The notes under the pieces are model-generated. The model was not told the DNA's origin. It made no database searches and saw nothing but the letters and a program-made list of their open reading frames with translations. DNA of 64,000 bases from Paracidovorax wautersii (GTDB lineage Bacteria; Pseudomonadota; Gammaproteobacteria; Burkholderiales; Burkholderiaceae_C). The position numbers and the translations under genes were made by a program. The stretch covers positions 1,550,001 to 1,614,000 of the forward strand of contig NZ_JAVIZX010000001.1 in the NCBI RefSeq assembly GCF_031453675.1. Reading direction: 5' to 3'. This document shows positions 45,553 to 54,608 of the stretch, one piece after another. Each line of letters starts with the position of its first letter. The stretch's first letter is position 1.

Positions 45553-45711
45553 ATGGACCGAAACCAAGATAAACAATCGGCCGCAGATACGCAGGGCCGG
45601 GGCGGCTTCTGGTACCACCTGTTCCGGGCCGAGATGCTCATGCAGATCGTGTGGGCCATCGTGATCGGTGCGGTGGCCATCACGGCGATCATCGTGTTCG
45701 GCACGCGCTAG
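45553..45711 (+). CDS. Small single-span membrane protein (52 residues)
   Basis: A short gene with a strong GAGGAGA ribosome site 5 nt before ATG 45553. The product begins with a charged segment MDRNQDKQSAADTQGRGG, then FWYHLFRAEMLMQ, then one hydrophobic helix (IVWAIVIGAVAITAIIVFG) and ends TR. A hairpin terminator follows at 45806-45832. No family is recognised. The clean ribosome site, hydrophobic helix and stop make it a likely real gene. Confidence 0.7.
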   Translation: MDRNQDKQSAADTQGRGGFWYHLFRAEMLMQIVWAIVIGAVAITAIIVFGTR

Positions 45712-45805
45712 CCCGCGGCCGCCCCGTTCCCCGCACGCCTTCCGCCCGCCGCGGGCCTCACGGCCCCAAGGGGGCTCGGAGCGCCGTGCAGGGCCACAGA
45801 GAAAA

Positions 45806-45832
45806 GACAAAGGGCCCGTCGGGCCCTTTGTC
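45806..45832. terminator. Bidirectional hairpin terminator
   Basis: GACAAAGGGCCC-gtc-GGGCCCTTTGTC is a perfect 12-bp stem with a 3-bp loop. It lies between the convergent small membrane-protein gene and the Bug gene. The stem's own AAAG/CTTT bases give a short U-tract in both directions. Confidence 0.8.
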
Positions 45833-45885
45833 GTTGGCGGGTGCTCCCCGGCGCGGGCCGCCACCCGCAGCTGGCTCCCCACGGC

Positions 45886-46902
45886 TCAGCGCAGCGCCAG
45901 CCCGGCCGTCTTGATCGCCTGCGCGTAGCGCGGCTGTTCCGCCCGCAGGCTGGCCGCCAGGTCGCCAGGCGAGCCGCCCGCCACCTTGAAGCCCTGTGCC
46001 TCCAGCTGGGCACGCACCTCGGGTGCCTGCAGCACGGTCTGGATGTCGCGGTTGATCTTGGCCACGATGGCCGGCGGCGTGCCCGCCGGGGCGAAGTAGC
46101 CCTGCCAGCTTTCCACCGAGAAGCCCGCCGGGCCGCCCGCCTCGGCCACGGTGGGCACGTCCGGCAGGGCGGGGGACCGGTAGCTGGTGGTGACGGCCAG
46201 TGCGCGCAGCTTGCCGGCGCGCACGTAGTCGGTCACGGCCGCCAGGGTGATCAGCGTGGCGTTGGTGTGGCCGGCCAGCACGTCCACCGTGGCGGGGCCG
46301 CCGCCAGGGTAGGGGATGTAGTTGACCTTGGCGCCCGTCTCCTGCGACAGGATCTCGTGTGCCACATGGGCGATGCCGCCGTTGCCGGGCAGGCCCAGGC
46401 TGATGCTCTCGGGCTGCGCCCTGGCGCGGGCTACGTAGTCGCCGAGCGTCTGGATGCCCGTGCCGGGATGCACCACCAGGATCTGCGGATTCACCACCGC
46501 CTTGATGACGGGCACGAAGCTCTTTTGCGTGTCGTACGGCAGTTCGCGGAAGAGGATGCCGTTGAGCGTGATGCCCTCGCCCTGCTGCAGCAGCGTATAG
46601 CCGTCGGGCGCGGCCTTGGCCACGCGCCCCGCGCCGATGGTGCCGCTGGCCCCGGCGATGTTCTCCACGATCACGCTCTGGCCCCACAGCGCCCCCAGCT
46701 TGTCGGCCAGCGTGCGTGTGAGCTTGTCGGCGCTGCCGCCGGGCGCCACCGGCACCACGATGCGCACGGGCTTGGTGGGGAACTGCGCGGCCGCGTCCGG
46801 CGCGGCATGCACGCTGGCGGTGTGGAGCGTGGCGGCGGCCAAGGCCGTCAGGGCGAGGGCGGCCGTGGTGGCCTGGAGCAGGGTGCGGCGTGGCAGGGGC
46901 AT
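45886..46902 (-). CDS. Bug/TctC-family solute-binding protein
   Basis: Periplasmic binding protein of 338 residues. The N-terminus is a signal peptide with a twin-Arg-like PRRTLLQATTAALALTALA, cleaved near VHAAP. Family landmarks are VRIVVPVAPGGSADKLTR, VENIAGASGTIGAGRVAKAAPDGYT, and IPYPGGGPATVDVLAGHTN. It is divergent from the cupin/rhodanese gene (start 47126) with a 223-bp shared promoter region. A second Bug protein follows the rhodanese gene, so this locus has two. Ligand unknown. Confidence 0.9.
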   Translation of the reverse strand: MPLPRRTLLQATTAALALTALAAATLHTASVHAAPDAAAQFPTKPVRIVVPVAPGGSADKLTRTLADKLGALWGQSVIVENIAGASGTIGAGRVAKAAPDGYTLLQQGEGITLNGILFRELPYDTQKSFVPVIKAVVNPQILVVHPGTGIQTLGDYVARARAQPESISLGLPGNGGIAHVAHEILSQETGAKVNYIPYPGGGPATVDVLAGHTNATLITLAAVTDYVRAGKLRALAVTTSYRSPALPDVPTVAEAGGPAGFSVESWQGYFAPAGTPPAIVAKINRDIQTVLQAPEVRAQLEAQGFKVAGGSPGDLAASLRAEQPRYAQAIKTAGLALR

Positions 46903-47125
46903 GGTGTCGGTTCGCTCGCCCGGAGAGTGGGCGCGGGAGAAGAGGAGAAAAAGACGCTCCAAGCCTAGGCAGCGCCCTCTGCCGCGTGAACGAAGGAATG
47001 CGGATATCCATAGGCGGATTGCGCACGAGGGGCGGGTGCCGCCGGGCATATGCATAGCCGGTTTCCTTCGTTGCCGCCGCTGCGTTCGCTGCGTACGGTG
47101 GTCCCTGCTTTCCGGAGACCACCCC

Positions 47126-49363
47126 ATGACCCAGACCCACCTTTCCCTCGACTTCAGCGGCAGCGACATCGCCAGCCGCCGCACCGCCGCCGTCACCGGC
47201 TTCCTCGCCACGGCCCGCCGCCTGGTGCCGGATCCCGAGCACTCCACCCCTGAACAACTGCGCGCCGTGGCCGCGGCGCTGGAGCAGCTGGGCCTGCAGC
47301 GCGCGCTGTTTCCGAATGCCCACTTCGCTGTGTCTGCCGACAACCCCGCGCAGGTCTATCGGCTGAGCGAAGACCCGGGCGGCCGCTATGCGCTCTACGT
47401 GTCGGCCGGCTCGCCGGGCAAGGCCCAGCCGCCGCACGACCACACCACGTGGGCGATGATCGCCGGCGTGGCGGGCAACGAGCGCAACGTGTTCTACCGC
47501 CGTGACACGACGGCCGACGCCGCGCGCGACGCGCTGACCGCGGAGCGCACGGTGGACGTGGTGGCCGGCGTGTCGGTGGTGCTCTCGCCCACCGATGTGC
47601 ACACCATCGAGCTGGTGGGCGACGAGCCCGGCCTGCACCTGCACTTCTACGGCCGTGGGCTGGACCGCATGCCCGAGCGCGTGGTGTTCGAAAGCAAGGC
47701 CGGCGGCACCTACCGCACCTTCGCCCCGCCCAAATCCATCCGCCACCCGCTGGTCACGCCGCAGGACCTGAAGGCCGCGCTGCACGACGGCGAGGAGATC
47801 GCCGTGCTGGACGTGCGCGAGACCGGCGTGTTCGCCCACCGCCACATCCTGTTCGCGGCATCGGCCCCGCTGTGGCGGCTGGAGCTGCTCATCGACCGCC
47901 TGGTGCCCCGGCGCAGCACGCGCATCGTGCTGGTCGATGGCGACGAGACGCTGTCGCACGAGGCGGCCGCCAAGCTGGTGCGCCTGGGCTGGCGCAACGT
48001 CTCGGTGCTGGCCGGCGGCACCGACGGCTGGGCCGCCGCCGGGCTGGAGGTTTTCGAAGGCACCAACGTGCCGAGCAAGGCCTTCGGCGAGGTCATCGAG
48101 CATGAAAAGCACACGCCCTGGATCACGTCGGACGAGCTGCAGGCGCGCGTGGAGCGCGGCGACAACATCGTGGTGGTGGACAGCCGCACGCCCGAGGAGT
48201 TCGCCGCGTTCAGCCTGCCGTTCGCGCACAGCCTGCCAGGGGCCGAGCTGGTCTACCGCATCGGCGAGCTGGCGCCCGACCCCGAGACCTTCGTGGTGGT
48301 GAACTGCGCGGGCCGCACACGCAGCATCGTGGGCGCGCAGACGCTCATCGACGCCGGCATTCCCAACCGCGTGGCCTCCTTGCGCAACGGCACCATGGAC
48401 TGGCTGCTCACCGGCCGCACGCTGTCCCACGGCCGGGGCACGGCGCTGCCCGAGCCGGCCCCCGCCACGCTGGCCGCTGCGCGGGCGCGCGCCGCCGCCG
48501 TGGCCGAGCGTGCCGGTGTGCAGCGCATCGACGCCGCTGAGCTGGCCCGGTTCGAGTCCGAGGCGCAGGAGCGCACGCTGTACCGCTTCGACGTGCGCAC
48601 CCGCGAGGAATACGAGGCCGGCCACCTGGAAGGCTGGCGCTGGGCGCCCGGCGGCCAGCTGGTGCAGGCCACCGACGAATACGCGGCCGCCCGCGGCGCC
48701 CGCATCGTGCTGGCCGACTGGGACGGCGTGCGCGCCCTGACCACCGGCGCCTGGCTCGCGCAGCTGGGCGGCTACGAGGTCTTCCTGTACGCCCCGCCCG
48801 CGCTGCCTGCGCTGGCCACCGGGCCCGAGCCCGTGCGCGTGCTGGCGTCTCACGCGCCGGCACCGCTGGTGTCGCCGCAGCAGGCCGATGCGCTGGTGCG
48901 CGCCGGCAGCGCCGTGGTGTTTGACGTGGACCGCCGCGCTGCGTTCGAGAAGCAGCACATCCACGGCGCGCGCTTCGCCGTGCCCGACCGGCTGGCGACC
49001 TTCGTGGCCGACCTGCCCGCCGGCCACTCCATCGTGCTGACCTCGCCCGACGGGGTGCTGGCCCGCACGGCTGCGGCCGAGCTGGCCGCGCGCACCGGCC
49101 GCGACGTGCGCGCCCTCTCCGGCGGCACGTCCGCCTGGGTGGCGGCAGGCCTGCCCGTGGCGCAGGGCGATGCCGGCGTGCTGACGGGCGACGACGACCA
49201 CTGGTACAGCCCCTATGCCCACCGCGATCTGCAGTTGCGCGACGCGGGCTTCCACGATTACCTGGACTGGGAGCTGGGCCTGGTGGCGCAGCTGGAGCGC
49301 GAAGGCACCACCGGCATCCGCCTGCTGCCTGCCGCAGCTGCCGCCGCTGGCGCTGCCGCATGA
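47126..49363 (+). CDS. Fusion of a cysteine-dioxygenase-like cupin with four rhodanese domains
   Basis: Protein of 745 residues. Residues 1-200 match the separate cupin at 61624-62250: QPPHDHTTWA (His104, His106) and SPTDVHTIELVG (His159) supply the metal triad. Four rhodanese-like domains follow at about 209-312, 333-432, 465-560 and 580-680. At the active-site loop only the second has a cysteine (VVNCAGRTRS, Cys394); the others have Asp271, Asp531 and Ser640. No signal peptide is seen. The combination suggests oxidation and sulfur transfer from a thiol or persulfide substrate. It is translationally coupled (ATGA) to the Bug gene downstream. Confidence 0.88.
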   Translation: MTQTHLSLDFSGSDIASRRTAAVTGFLATARRLVPDPEHSTPEQLRAVAAALEQLGLQRALFPNAHFAVSADNPAQVYRLSEDPGGRYALYVSAGSPGKAQPPHDHTTWAMIAGVAGNERNVFYRRDTTADAARDALTAERTVDVVAGVSVVLSPTDVHTIELVGDEPGLHLHFYGRGLDRMPERVVFESKAGGTYRTFAPPKSIRHPLVTPQDLKAALHDGEEIAVLDVRETGVFAHRHILFAASAPLWRLELLIDRLVPRRSTRIVLVDGDETLSHEAAAKLVRLGWRNVSVLAGGTDGWAAAGLEVFEGTNVPSKAFGEVIEHEKHTPWITSDELQARVERGDNIVVVDSRTPEEFAAFSLPFAHSLPGAELVYRIGELAPDPETFVVVNCAGRTRSIVGAQTLIDAGIPNRVASLRNGTMDWLLTGRTLSHGRGTALPEPAPATLAAARARAAAVAERAGVQRIDAAELARFESEAQERTLYRFDVRTREEYEAGHLEGWRWAPGGQLVQATDEYAAARGARIVLADWDGVRALTTGAWLAQLGGYEVFLYAPPALPALATGPEPVRVLASHAPAPLVSPQQADALVRAGSAVVFDVDRRAAFEKQHIHGARFAVPDRLATFVADLPAGHSIVLTSPDGVLARTAAAELAARTGRDVRALSGGTSAWVAAGLPVAQGDAGVLTGDDDHWYSPYAHRDLQLRDAGFHDYLDWELGLVAQLEREGTTGIRLLPAAAAAAGAAA

Positions 49364-50385
49364 GCGGCGTGAACGCAATGCCTCTGGCGCTGCGCTCGGT
49401 GGACGCGTCGCGCCGCAACGCGCTGCGCACGGGCCTGGCCCTGGCGGCGCTGGCCGGCACCGCCACCGCCCGTGCCGCGCTCGGCCCGGCGCCGGACGCC
49501 CGCACCGTGCGCCTGGTGCTGCCGCTGGCGCCCGGCGGCGCCATGGACGTGCTGGGCCGCGGCCTGGCCGCCGAGCTGGGCCAGCGCCTGGACACCAGCG
49601 TCGTCGTGGAGAACCGCGCCGGCGCGGGCGGCAACCTGGCACACGAGCTGGTCGCCGGCGAGCGGCCCGACGGCCACACCCTGCTGCTGACCAGCAACGC
49701 GCTGGTGGCCAACGTCACGCTCTTCGAGGGCCGCGTGCGCTACGACCCGCAGCGCAGCTTCGTGCCCGTGAGCATCGTTGCCAGCTCGCCCACCGTGGTC
49801 GTGGTGCGCAGCGATGCCCCGGCGCGCACCATGGGCGCCCTGGCCGCACAGGCGCGCCGCAGCGCCGGCATCAGCGTGGGCACGCCGGGCTTCGGCAACG
49901 GCAACCACCTGGCGCTGGTCAAGCTGCACCGCTCACAGGGCGGCGACTGGCGGCACATTCCGTACAAGGGCGCCGGCCCCGCGCTGGTGGGGCTGCTGGG
50001 CGGCGAGACCGATGCGGCCATCGTCGCGCTGCCCGCCGCGCAGGCGCACCTCCAGGCCGGCCGCCTGCGCGCGCTGGCCGTGGTGCAGGAGCGGCGTAGC
50101 AGCCTGGCCCCCGAGGTGCCCACGCTGGCCGAGGCGGGCATCACCATCGCGCTGGACAGCGGCTGGTTCGGCCTGCTGGCTCCCGCGGGCACGCCGCAGG
50201 CCGTGGTGGAGCGCGTGCACGGCGCCGTCACCGCTGCGCTGGCCGACGAGGGCTTTCGCACGCAGCTGGCACGCCAGGGCTTCGAGCCCGTGGGCAGCAC
50301 ATCGCAGGCGTTCGCGCAGCAACTGGCGCGCGACGTGGCCGCCTTTCCGCCGCTGCTGCAGAGCATCGGCGCGCGCGTGGAGTAG
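49360..50385 (+). CDS. Bug/TctC-family solute-binding protein
   Basis: Periplasmic binding protein of 341 residues. The signal sequence is DASRRNALRTGLALAALAGT with RR near residue 18, cleaved near ARAAL. Landmarks are VRLVLPLAPGGAMDVLGR, VENRAGAGGNLAHELV and IPYKGAGPALVGLLGGETD. ATG 49360 overlaps the stop of the rhodanese fusion, and the hydrolase gene begins 5 bp after its own stop, so three genes form one operon. This links the unknown imported acid to sulfur handling, though the ligand is not inferable. Confidence 0.9.
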   Translation: MSGVNAMPLALRSVDASRRNALRTGLALAALAGTATARAALGPAPDARTVRLVLPLAPGGAMDVLGRGLAAELGQRLDTSVVVENRAGAGGNLAHELVAGERPDGHTLLLTSNALVANVTLFEGRVRYDPQRSFVPVSIVASSPTVVVVRSDAPARTMGALAAQARRSAGISVGTPGFGNGNHLALVKLHRSQGGDWRHIPYKGAGPALVGLLGGETDAAIVALPAAQAHLQAGRLRALAVVQERRSSLAPEVPTLAEAGITIALDSGWFGLLAPAGTPQAVVERVHGAVTAALADEGFRTQLARQGFEPVGSTSQAFAQQLARDVAAFPPLLQSIGARVE

Positions 50386-50390
50386 TCGCC

Positions 50391-51170
50391 ATGCCCACCC
50401 TGCCACTCGGCGCGCAGATCCACTACGAAACCTACGGCCCCGGCCCGGAGGCCCCGCCGCGCCTGCCCGTGCTGCTGCTGGCGCCGGGCGGCCTGCGCTC
50501 GCGCATCGGCCTGTGGCGGCACACGCACGACGGCCGGGCGCGCGACTGGCCCGACCCGACGGTGGAGCTGGCCCGCGCGCGCCGCGTGGTGGCCGTGGAC
50601 CAGCGCAACGCAGGCCAGTCGTTCGCGCCCGTGGGCCCGCACGACGGCTGGGACAGCTTCGCCGCCGACCACCTGGGCGTGCTCGACGCGCTGGGCATCG
50701 GGCGCTTCCATGTGCTGGGCGCGTGCATCGGCGCCTCGTTCGCGCTGCGCCTGGCCGAGCTGGCCCCGCACCGCGTGGCCTCGGCCGTGCTGCAGCAGCC
50801 CATCGGCTGGACGCCGCGCAACGCGCCGCTGCGCAAGGAGAACTTCCAGGTCTGGGTGGACAGTGCCAAGGACCGGCTGGCGGCCGTACCGCCCACGCAC
50901 CTGCAGGCGCTGGAGCACAACCTCTTCGGCGGCGAGGACTTCGTCTTCAGCGTGTCGCGCGAGTTCGTGCGGCGCAGCGCCACCCCGCTGCTCATCCTGG
51001 CGGGCGACGATGTGCACCACCCGCTGGAGACCTCGCGCGAACTGGCGGCGCTGGCACCCCGCGCACAGCTCATCGAGGCCTGGCGCGGCGAGGCGCACCG
51101 CGGCACCTACCTGCGCAGCGTGCTCGGCTTTCTGGACGGGGCGGAGCAGTCGCCCCAGGTGGGTGGCTGA
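50391..51170 (+). CDS. Alpha/beta hydrolase with a cysteine at the nucleophile position
   Basis: Alpha/beta-hydrolase-fold protein of 259 residues. The oxyanion strand is PVLLLAPGGLRS, the second is VVAVDQRNAGQSFAP, and the nucleophile elbow reads LGACIGASF, with Cys112 where most members have Ser (G-x-C-x-G). The acid candidate is in LILAGDDVHHP and the histidine in EAHRGTY. A Cys nucleophile is known in dienelactone hydrolases; other members with Cys are non-esterases. It is last in the operon with the rhodanese fusion and Bug protein. Confidence 0.85.
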   Translation: MPTLPLGAQIHYETYGPGPEAPPRLPVLLLAPGGLRSRIGLWRHTHDGRARDWPDPTVELARARRVVAVDQRNAGQSFAPVGPHDGWDSFAADHLGVLDALGIGRFHVLGACIGASFALRLAELAPHRVASAVLQQPIGWTPRNAPLRKENFQVWVDSAKDRLAAVPPTHLQALEHNLFGGEDFVFSVSREFVRRSATPLLILAGDDVHHPLETSRELAALAPRAQLIEAWRGEAHRGTYLRSVLGFLDGAEQSPQVGG

Positions 51171-51203
51171 CGGCCGGAACGCACGGCGATGTCGGTGTGT
51201 TTT

Positions 51204-51258
51204 GCTATATAAATAATAGCTATAGACGCATATGGATAAAGCGCTGTGGGCGGATTGG
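51204..51258 (+). repeat. AT-rich intergenic repeat, family 1, copy 7 (partial)
   Basis: GCTATATAAATAATAGC, then a degenerate ACGCATatggatAAAGCGCT hairpin; the GGCTTGAA tail is decayed to GGCGGATTGG. It lies between the convergent hydrolase and LysR genes. Confidence 0.75.
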
Positions 51259-51260
51259 AT

Positions 51261-52208
51261 TCACAACCCAACCGGCGGCTGCGGCGCCGCCTGCACGGCC
51301 TGGAACGCCCGCTTGAAGTCGCAGCACGACTGCGCCAGCATGATGACCGAGGCCACCAGCGCGCTGCGGTGGCTGCCCTGCACCATCGCCACGTAGGGCA
51401 CGGGCGGCAGGGGCGGCTGCACGTCGATCTCGGCCAGCTGCCCGGTGGCGACCAGGGGCGCCAGGCACTGGCGCGGCAAATAGCTCACGCCCAGGCCCGA
51501 GATGGTCAGGCCGATGAGGGCCACTAGGTTGCTCACCACCAGGGAATCGGCCGGCTCCACGCCGCGTTCGCGCAGCCAGGCGTCGTACAGGCGGCCGGTG
51601 CCCGATGCGTTGCCCTGCACCAGCAGACGCTGGCCGGCCAGTTCGTGCAGGCGCACGCTGCCGGCGGGCAGGGTGCCGGGGCGGCACATCCAGGCGCTGT
51701 CCACCTGGCCGACCACGGTGGCCGGCAGGCGGGTGTCGGCAAAGGCGTCGGGCACGATGATCAGGTCCAGCCCGTCGGCCAGCAGCTTGTCGCGCAGGGG
51801 CAGGCTGCCGTCCACGTCGGGCTCCAGCGTCACCTTGGGGTAGTGCTCGCGCACCAGGGCCACCAGGCGCGGCAGCCAGGTCATGGCGGTGAGCTCGGTC
51901 ACGCCGATGCGCAGGCGCCGCTCGATCACCTCGGGCTTGCCGAACTGCTCCACGGCGGCATCGCGCTCGCGCAGGAGCTTGCGCGCCAGCATGAACATCT
52001 CCTCGCCCTTTTCCGTGAGGCGGGCGGTGCGCTGTGTGCGGTCGAACAGGGGCGTGTCGAAGAGCTGCTCCAGCTCATGCACGCGCTTGGACACCGCCGA
52101 CTGCGAGGTGTGCAGCTTGCGCGCCGCCTGCGCGAAGCCGCCCAGCTGGCCGATCCAGTACAGCGCTTCCAGTTGCTTGAAGGTCATCATCGCCCGCGGT
52201 CCATTCAT
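51261..52208 (-). CDS. LysR-family regulator divergent from an amino-acid-type binding-protein gene
   Basis: Regulator of about 315 residues. The helix-turn-helix is GGFAQAARKLHTSQSAVSKRV followed by LFDRTQRTARLTEKGEEM; the rest is the effector domain. The start may be ATG 52208 or ATG 52190 (MTFKQLEALYWIG). It is divergent from the binding-protein/aminotransferase operon and probably controls it. A CAAAAA-n5-TTTTTG inverted repeat lies between them. Confidence 0.88.
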   Translation of the reverse strand: MNGPRAMMTFKQLEALYWIGQLGGFAQAARKLHTSQSAVSKRVHELEQLFDTPLFDRTQRTARLTEKGEEMFMLARKLLRERDAAVEQFGKPEVIERRLRIGVTELTAMTWLPRLVALVREHYPKVTLEPDVDGSLPLRDKLLADGLDLIIVPDAFADTRLPATVVGQVDSAWMCRPGTLPAGSVRLHELAGQRLLVQGNASGTGRLYDAWLRERGVEPADSLVVSNLVALIGLTISGLGVSYLPRQCLAPLVATGQLAEIDVQPPLPPVPYVAMVQGSHRSALVASVIMLAQSCCDFKRAFQAVQAAPQPPVGL

Positions 52209-52233
52209 CACTTTTGTTCATTCGATTCGAGCA

Positions 52234-52250
52234 CAAAAAATCGCTTTTTG
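52234..52250. promoter_or_regulatory. Inverted repeat in the LysR/binding-protein divergent promoter
   Basis: CAAAAA-atcgc-TTTTTG, perfect 6-bp arms in an AT-rich segment 26 bp before the LysR start and about 85 bp before the binding-protein start. Candidate LysR operator. Confidence 0.45.
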
Positions 52251-52335
52251 AAACGTAACGCGACTTTCACAATGGCCTGCATCCCCGTGCGATCCCTGTG
52301 GCGCACGGCCCGCACCTTTGAAAGGACCGCCCGCC

Positions 52336-53250
52336 ATGACCTCTCGCCGCCTGTCGCTGAACACCCTCGCCGCCGCCTTAATGGGCGCCTGCCTGCTCGG
52401 GCCCGCCGCCGCGCAGGCGCAGGAGATCGACACGCTCGCCCGCATCAAGCAGACCGGCGTGATCCACATCGGCAGCCGGGACAGCTCGATCCCCTTCTCC
52501 TACACCCCCAAGGGCAGCGGCGACCCGGTGGGCTTTTCCAATGACATCTGCCTGAAGATCGTCGATGCGGTGAAGGCCAGGCTCGGCCTGCCCGCGCTGC
52601 GGGTGCAGTACACGCTGCTCACCTCGCTCAACCGCATTCCGCTGATGCAGAACGGCACGGTCGATCTGGACTGCGCCACCACCACCAATTCGGTGGTGCG
52701 CCAGCAGCAGGTGGCGTTTGCGCCCAGCCATTTCGTGGCGGGCATCACCGTGGCGGTGAAGAAGGACTCGGGCATCAACTCCCTGGCCGACCTGAAGGGC
52801 AAGACCGTGGCCACGGTGGCCGGCAGCACCTCGGTGCAGCTGCTGCGCACCTACAAGCGCGCCGAGGCCGTGGACGTGCGCGAGATCTCCGGCAAGGACA
52901 CGGCGGACGCCTTCCTGCTGATGGCCAGTGGCCGCGCCGACGCCTACGTGCTCGACGACGTGCAGCTGGCCGGCCTGATCGCCACGTCGCCCAACCCGGG
53001 CGACTACCGCATGCTGCGCGACGTGGTGCTGCGCGAGGAGCCCTACGGCATCATGTTCCGCAAGAACGACGCGGCCTTCGAGGCCCTGGTGGACGAGACC
53101 GTCACGGGGCTGATGAAGAGCGGCGAGATCGAGCGGCTGTACGCCCGCTGGTTCACCCAGCCGATCCCGCCCAGCAATGTGAACCTGAACTTCCCCATGA
53201 CGGACGCCGTGCGCGAGGCCTACCGCAACCCCAGCAAGAAGGGCGTGTGA
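52336..53250 (+). CDS. Amino acid ABC transporter periplasmic binding protein (GltI-like)
   Basis: Family-3 periplasmic binding protein of 304 residues. The signal peptide LNTLAAALMGACLLGPAAAQAQ is followed by TLARIKQTGVIHIGSRDSSIPFSY, VGFSNDICLKIVDAV, and QNGTVDLDCATTTNSVVRQQQ, the pattern of glutamate/aspartate-type binding proteins. AAAGGA precedes ATG 52336. No permease or ATPase genes are adjacent; those at 62269-64000 are 9 kb away and belong to a different operon. Its stop overlaps the start of the PLP enzyme gene (TGATG), so the two work together. Confidence 0.9.
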   Translation: MTSRRLSLNTLAAALMGACLLGPAAAQAQEIDTLARIKQTGVIHIGSRDSSIPFSYTPKGSGDPVGFSNDICLKIVDAVKARLGLPALRVQYTLLTSLNRIPLMQNGTVDLDCATTTNSVVRQQQVAFAPSHFVAGITVAVKKDSGINSLADLKGKTVATVAGSTSVQLLRTYKRAEAVDVREISGKDTADAFLLMASGRADAYVLDDVQLAGLIATSPNPGDYRMLRDVVLREEPYGIMFRKNDAAFEALVDETVTGLMKSGEIERLYARWFTQPIPPSNVNLNFPMTDAVREAYRNPSKKGV

Positions 53251-54608
53251 TGCGGGACGACACCGATCTGCTTGCCGCCCGCTATCCGCAGGGCCTGCTG
53301 TTTCCCGAGGCGCTGATGCACGAGGTGCGGGGCCGTTTCCTGCAGGTGGACCACGACCACGCGGGCCGCCCGCGCCTGTACTTCGACAACGCGGGGGGCT
53401 CCTTCCGTCTCAAGGCCGCGGTGGAACGCTTCGCGCAGATCGACGCCGTGCCCGACAACACCGAGCGCATCCACGCCGTGGCGCGTGAACTGCAGGACAT
53501 CCAGGCCGCCGGCGTGGCCGACGTGCGCATGGCGCTGAACGCGCAGGGCGGCAGCGTCTATGCCGCGCTCACCGCATCGGGCGCCATGTTCGAGATGGTG
53601 CGCGCCGTGGCGCAGAACGTGCCGGGCACCAACCTGGTCACCACCGTGCTGGAGCACCCCTCGTCCTTCGACGCGATGGAGCGCTATGCCCGCGAGACCG
53701 GCCGCGCACTGCGCGTGGCGCCCAGCAACCCGGTGACGGGCGGCGTGGACGTGGACGCCATCGTGCGCCTGGTGGATGCCGACACCGTGCTGCTCAACGT
53801 GATCTACGCGAGCAACATCTCGGGCGCCAAGCTGGACCTGGAACGCATCGTGGCGGAGGCCCGGGCGATCAAGCCCGACCTGTACATCCTCGTGGACGCC
53901 GTGCAGCACGCGCCGCACGGCCTGATCGACCTGCAGAAGACGCCGGTGGACGGCATCAACCTGGCGCCCTACAAGTTCTTCGGCTGCCGCGGCTCGGGCC
54001 TGGCCTGGCTGTCGGACCGCGCGGCCGTGCTGCCGCACCACAAGCTGTCGGGCAAGAAGGCCGACTTCTGGGACCTGGGCAGCTCCGCGCCCTGGCAGTT
54101 CGCGGTGTTCACCGAGATCGCCGACTACGTGTGCTGGCTGGGTGCGCAGGCGCTCGGGGAAGGGCTGCTGCCCGACGCTGCCCCGCCGCCGGCGGACCGC
54201 CGCGCCCTGTTTGCCGCCGGCATCGGCCGCATCGCCCTGCACGAGCGAGCGCTGCTGGCGCGGCTGCTGCAGGGCAGCGCGGCCCAGCCCGGCCTGCGCA
54301 GCCTGCCGGGCGTGCAGGTCTATCTGGACCACGACGACCTGGCGCGGCGCGACCTGATCATCGCCATCGGCATCGACGGGCTGGACTGCACCCAGGCCGT
54401 GCACGAGTACGGCCTGCGCGGCGTGACGGTGTACGAGCGCAGCGTGGCCAGCATCTACTCGCGCCGCATGCTGGAATCGTTCGGCCTGCAGGGCGCTGTG
54501 CGCGTCTCACCGCTGCACTGCCACACGGCCGGGGATGTGGACCAGTTCCTGCGCGTCACGCACGAGCTGGCCCAGGCGCATGCGCCGGGGGCCGCCGTGC
54601 CCGCGTAA
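53250..54608 (+). CDS. Class V aminotransferase / cysteine-desulfurase-like PLP enzyme
   Basis: PLP-dependent enzyme of 452 residues of the class V fold (cysteine desulfurases, selenocysteine lyases, isopenicillin-N-epimerase-like). The PLP-lysine segment is INLAPYKFFGCRGSG and the Asp contacting the pyridine nitrogen is in LYILVDAVQHAPHG. TTVLEHPSSFDAMERYA binds the cofactor phosphate region. ATG 53250 overlaps the stop of the binding protein. Exact reaction unknown; coupling to an amino-acid-binding protein suggests an imported amino acid, possibly sulfur-containing, as substrate. Confidence 0.87.
   Translation: MRDDTDLLAARYPQGLLFPEALMHEVRGRFLQVDHDHAGRPRLYFDNAGGSFRLKAAVERFAQIDAVPDNTERIHAVARELQDIQAAGVADVRMALNAQGGSVYAALTASGAMFEMVRAVAQNVPGTNLVTTVLEHPSSFDAMERYARETGRALRVAPSNPVTGGVDVDAIVRLVDADTVLLNVIYASNISGAKLDLERIVAEARAIKPDLYILVDAVQHAPHGLIDLQKTPVDGINLAPYKFFGCRGSGLAWLSDRAAVLPHHKLSGKKADFWDLGSSAPWQFAVFTEIADYVCWLGAQALGEGLLPDAAPPPADRRALFAAGIGRIALHERALLARLLQGSAAQPGLRSLPGVQVYLDHDDLARRDLIIAIGIDGLDCTQAVHEYGLRGVTVYERSVASIYSRRMLESFGLQGAVRVSPLHCHTAGDVDQFLRVTHELAQAHAPGAAVPA

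Noticed and set aside
45758-49642. Open minus-strand frame of 1294 codons
   Set aside because: It is antisense to the cupin/four-rhodanese fusion and crosses several genes. It has low-complexity composition and no motif.
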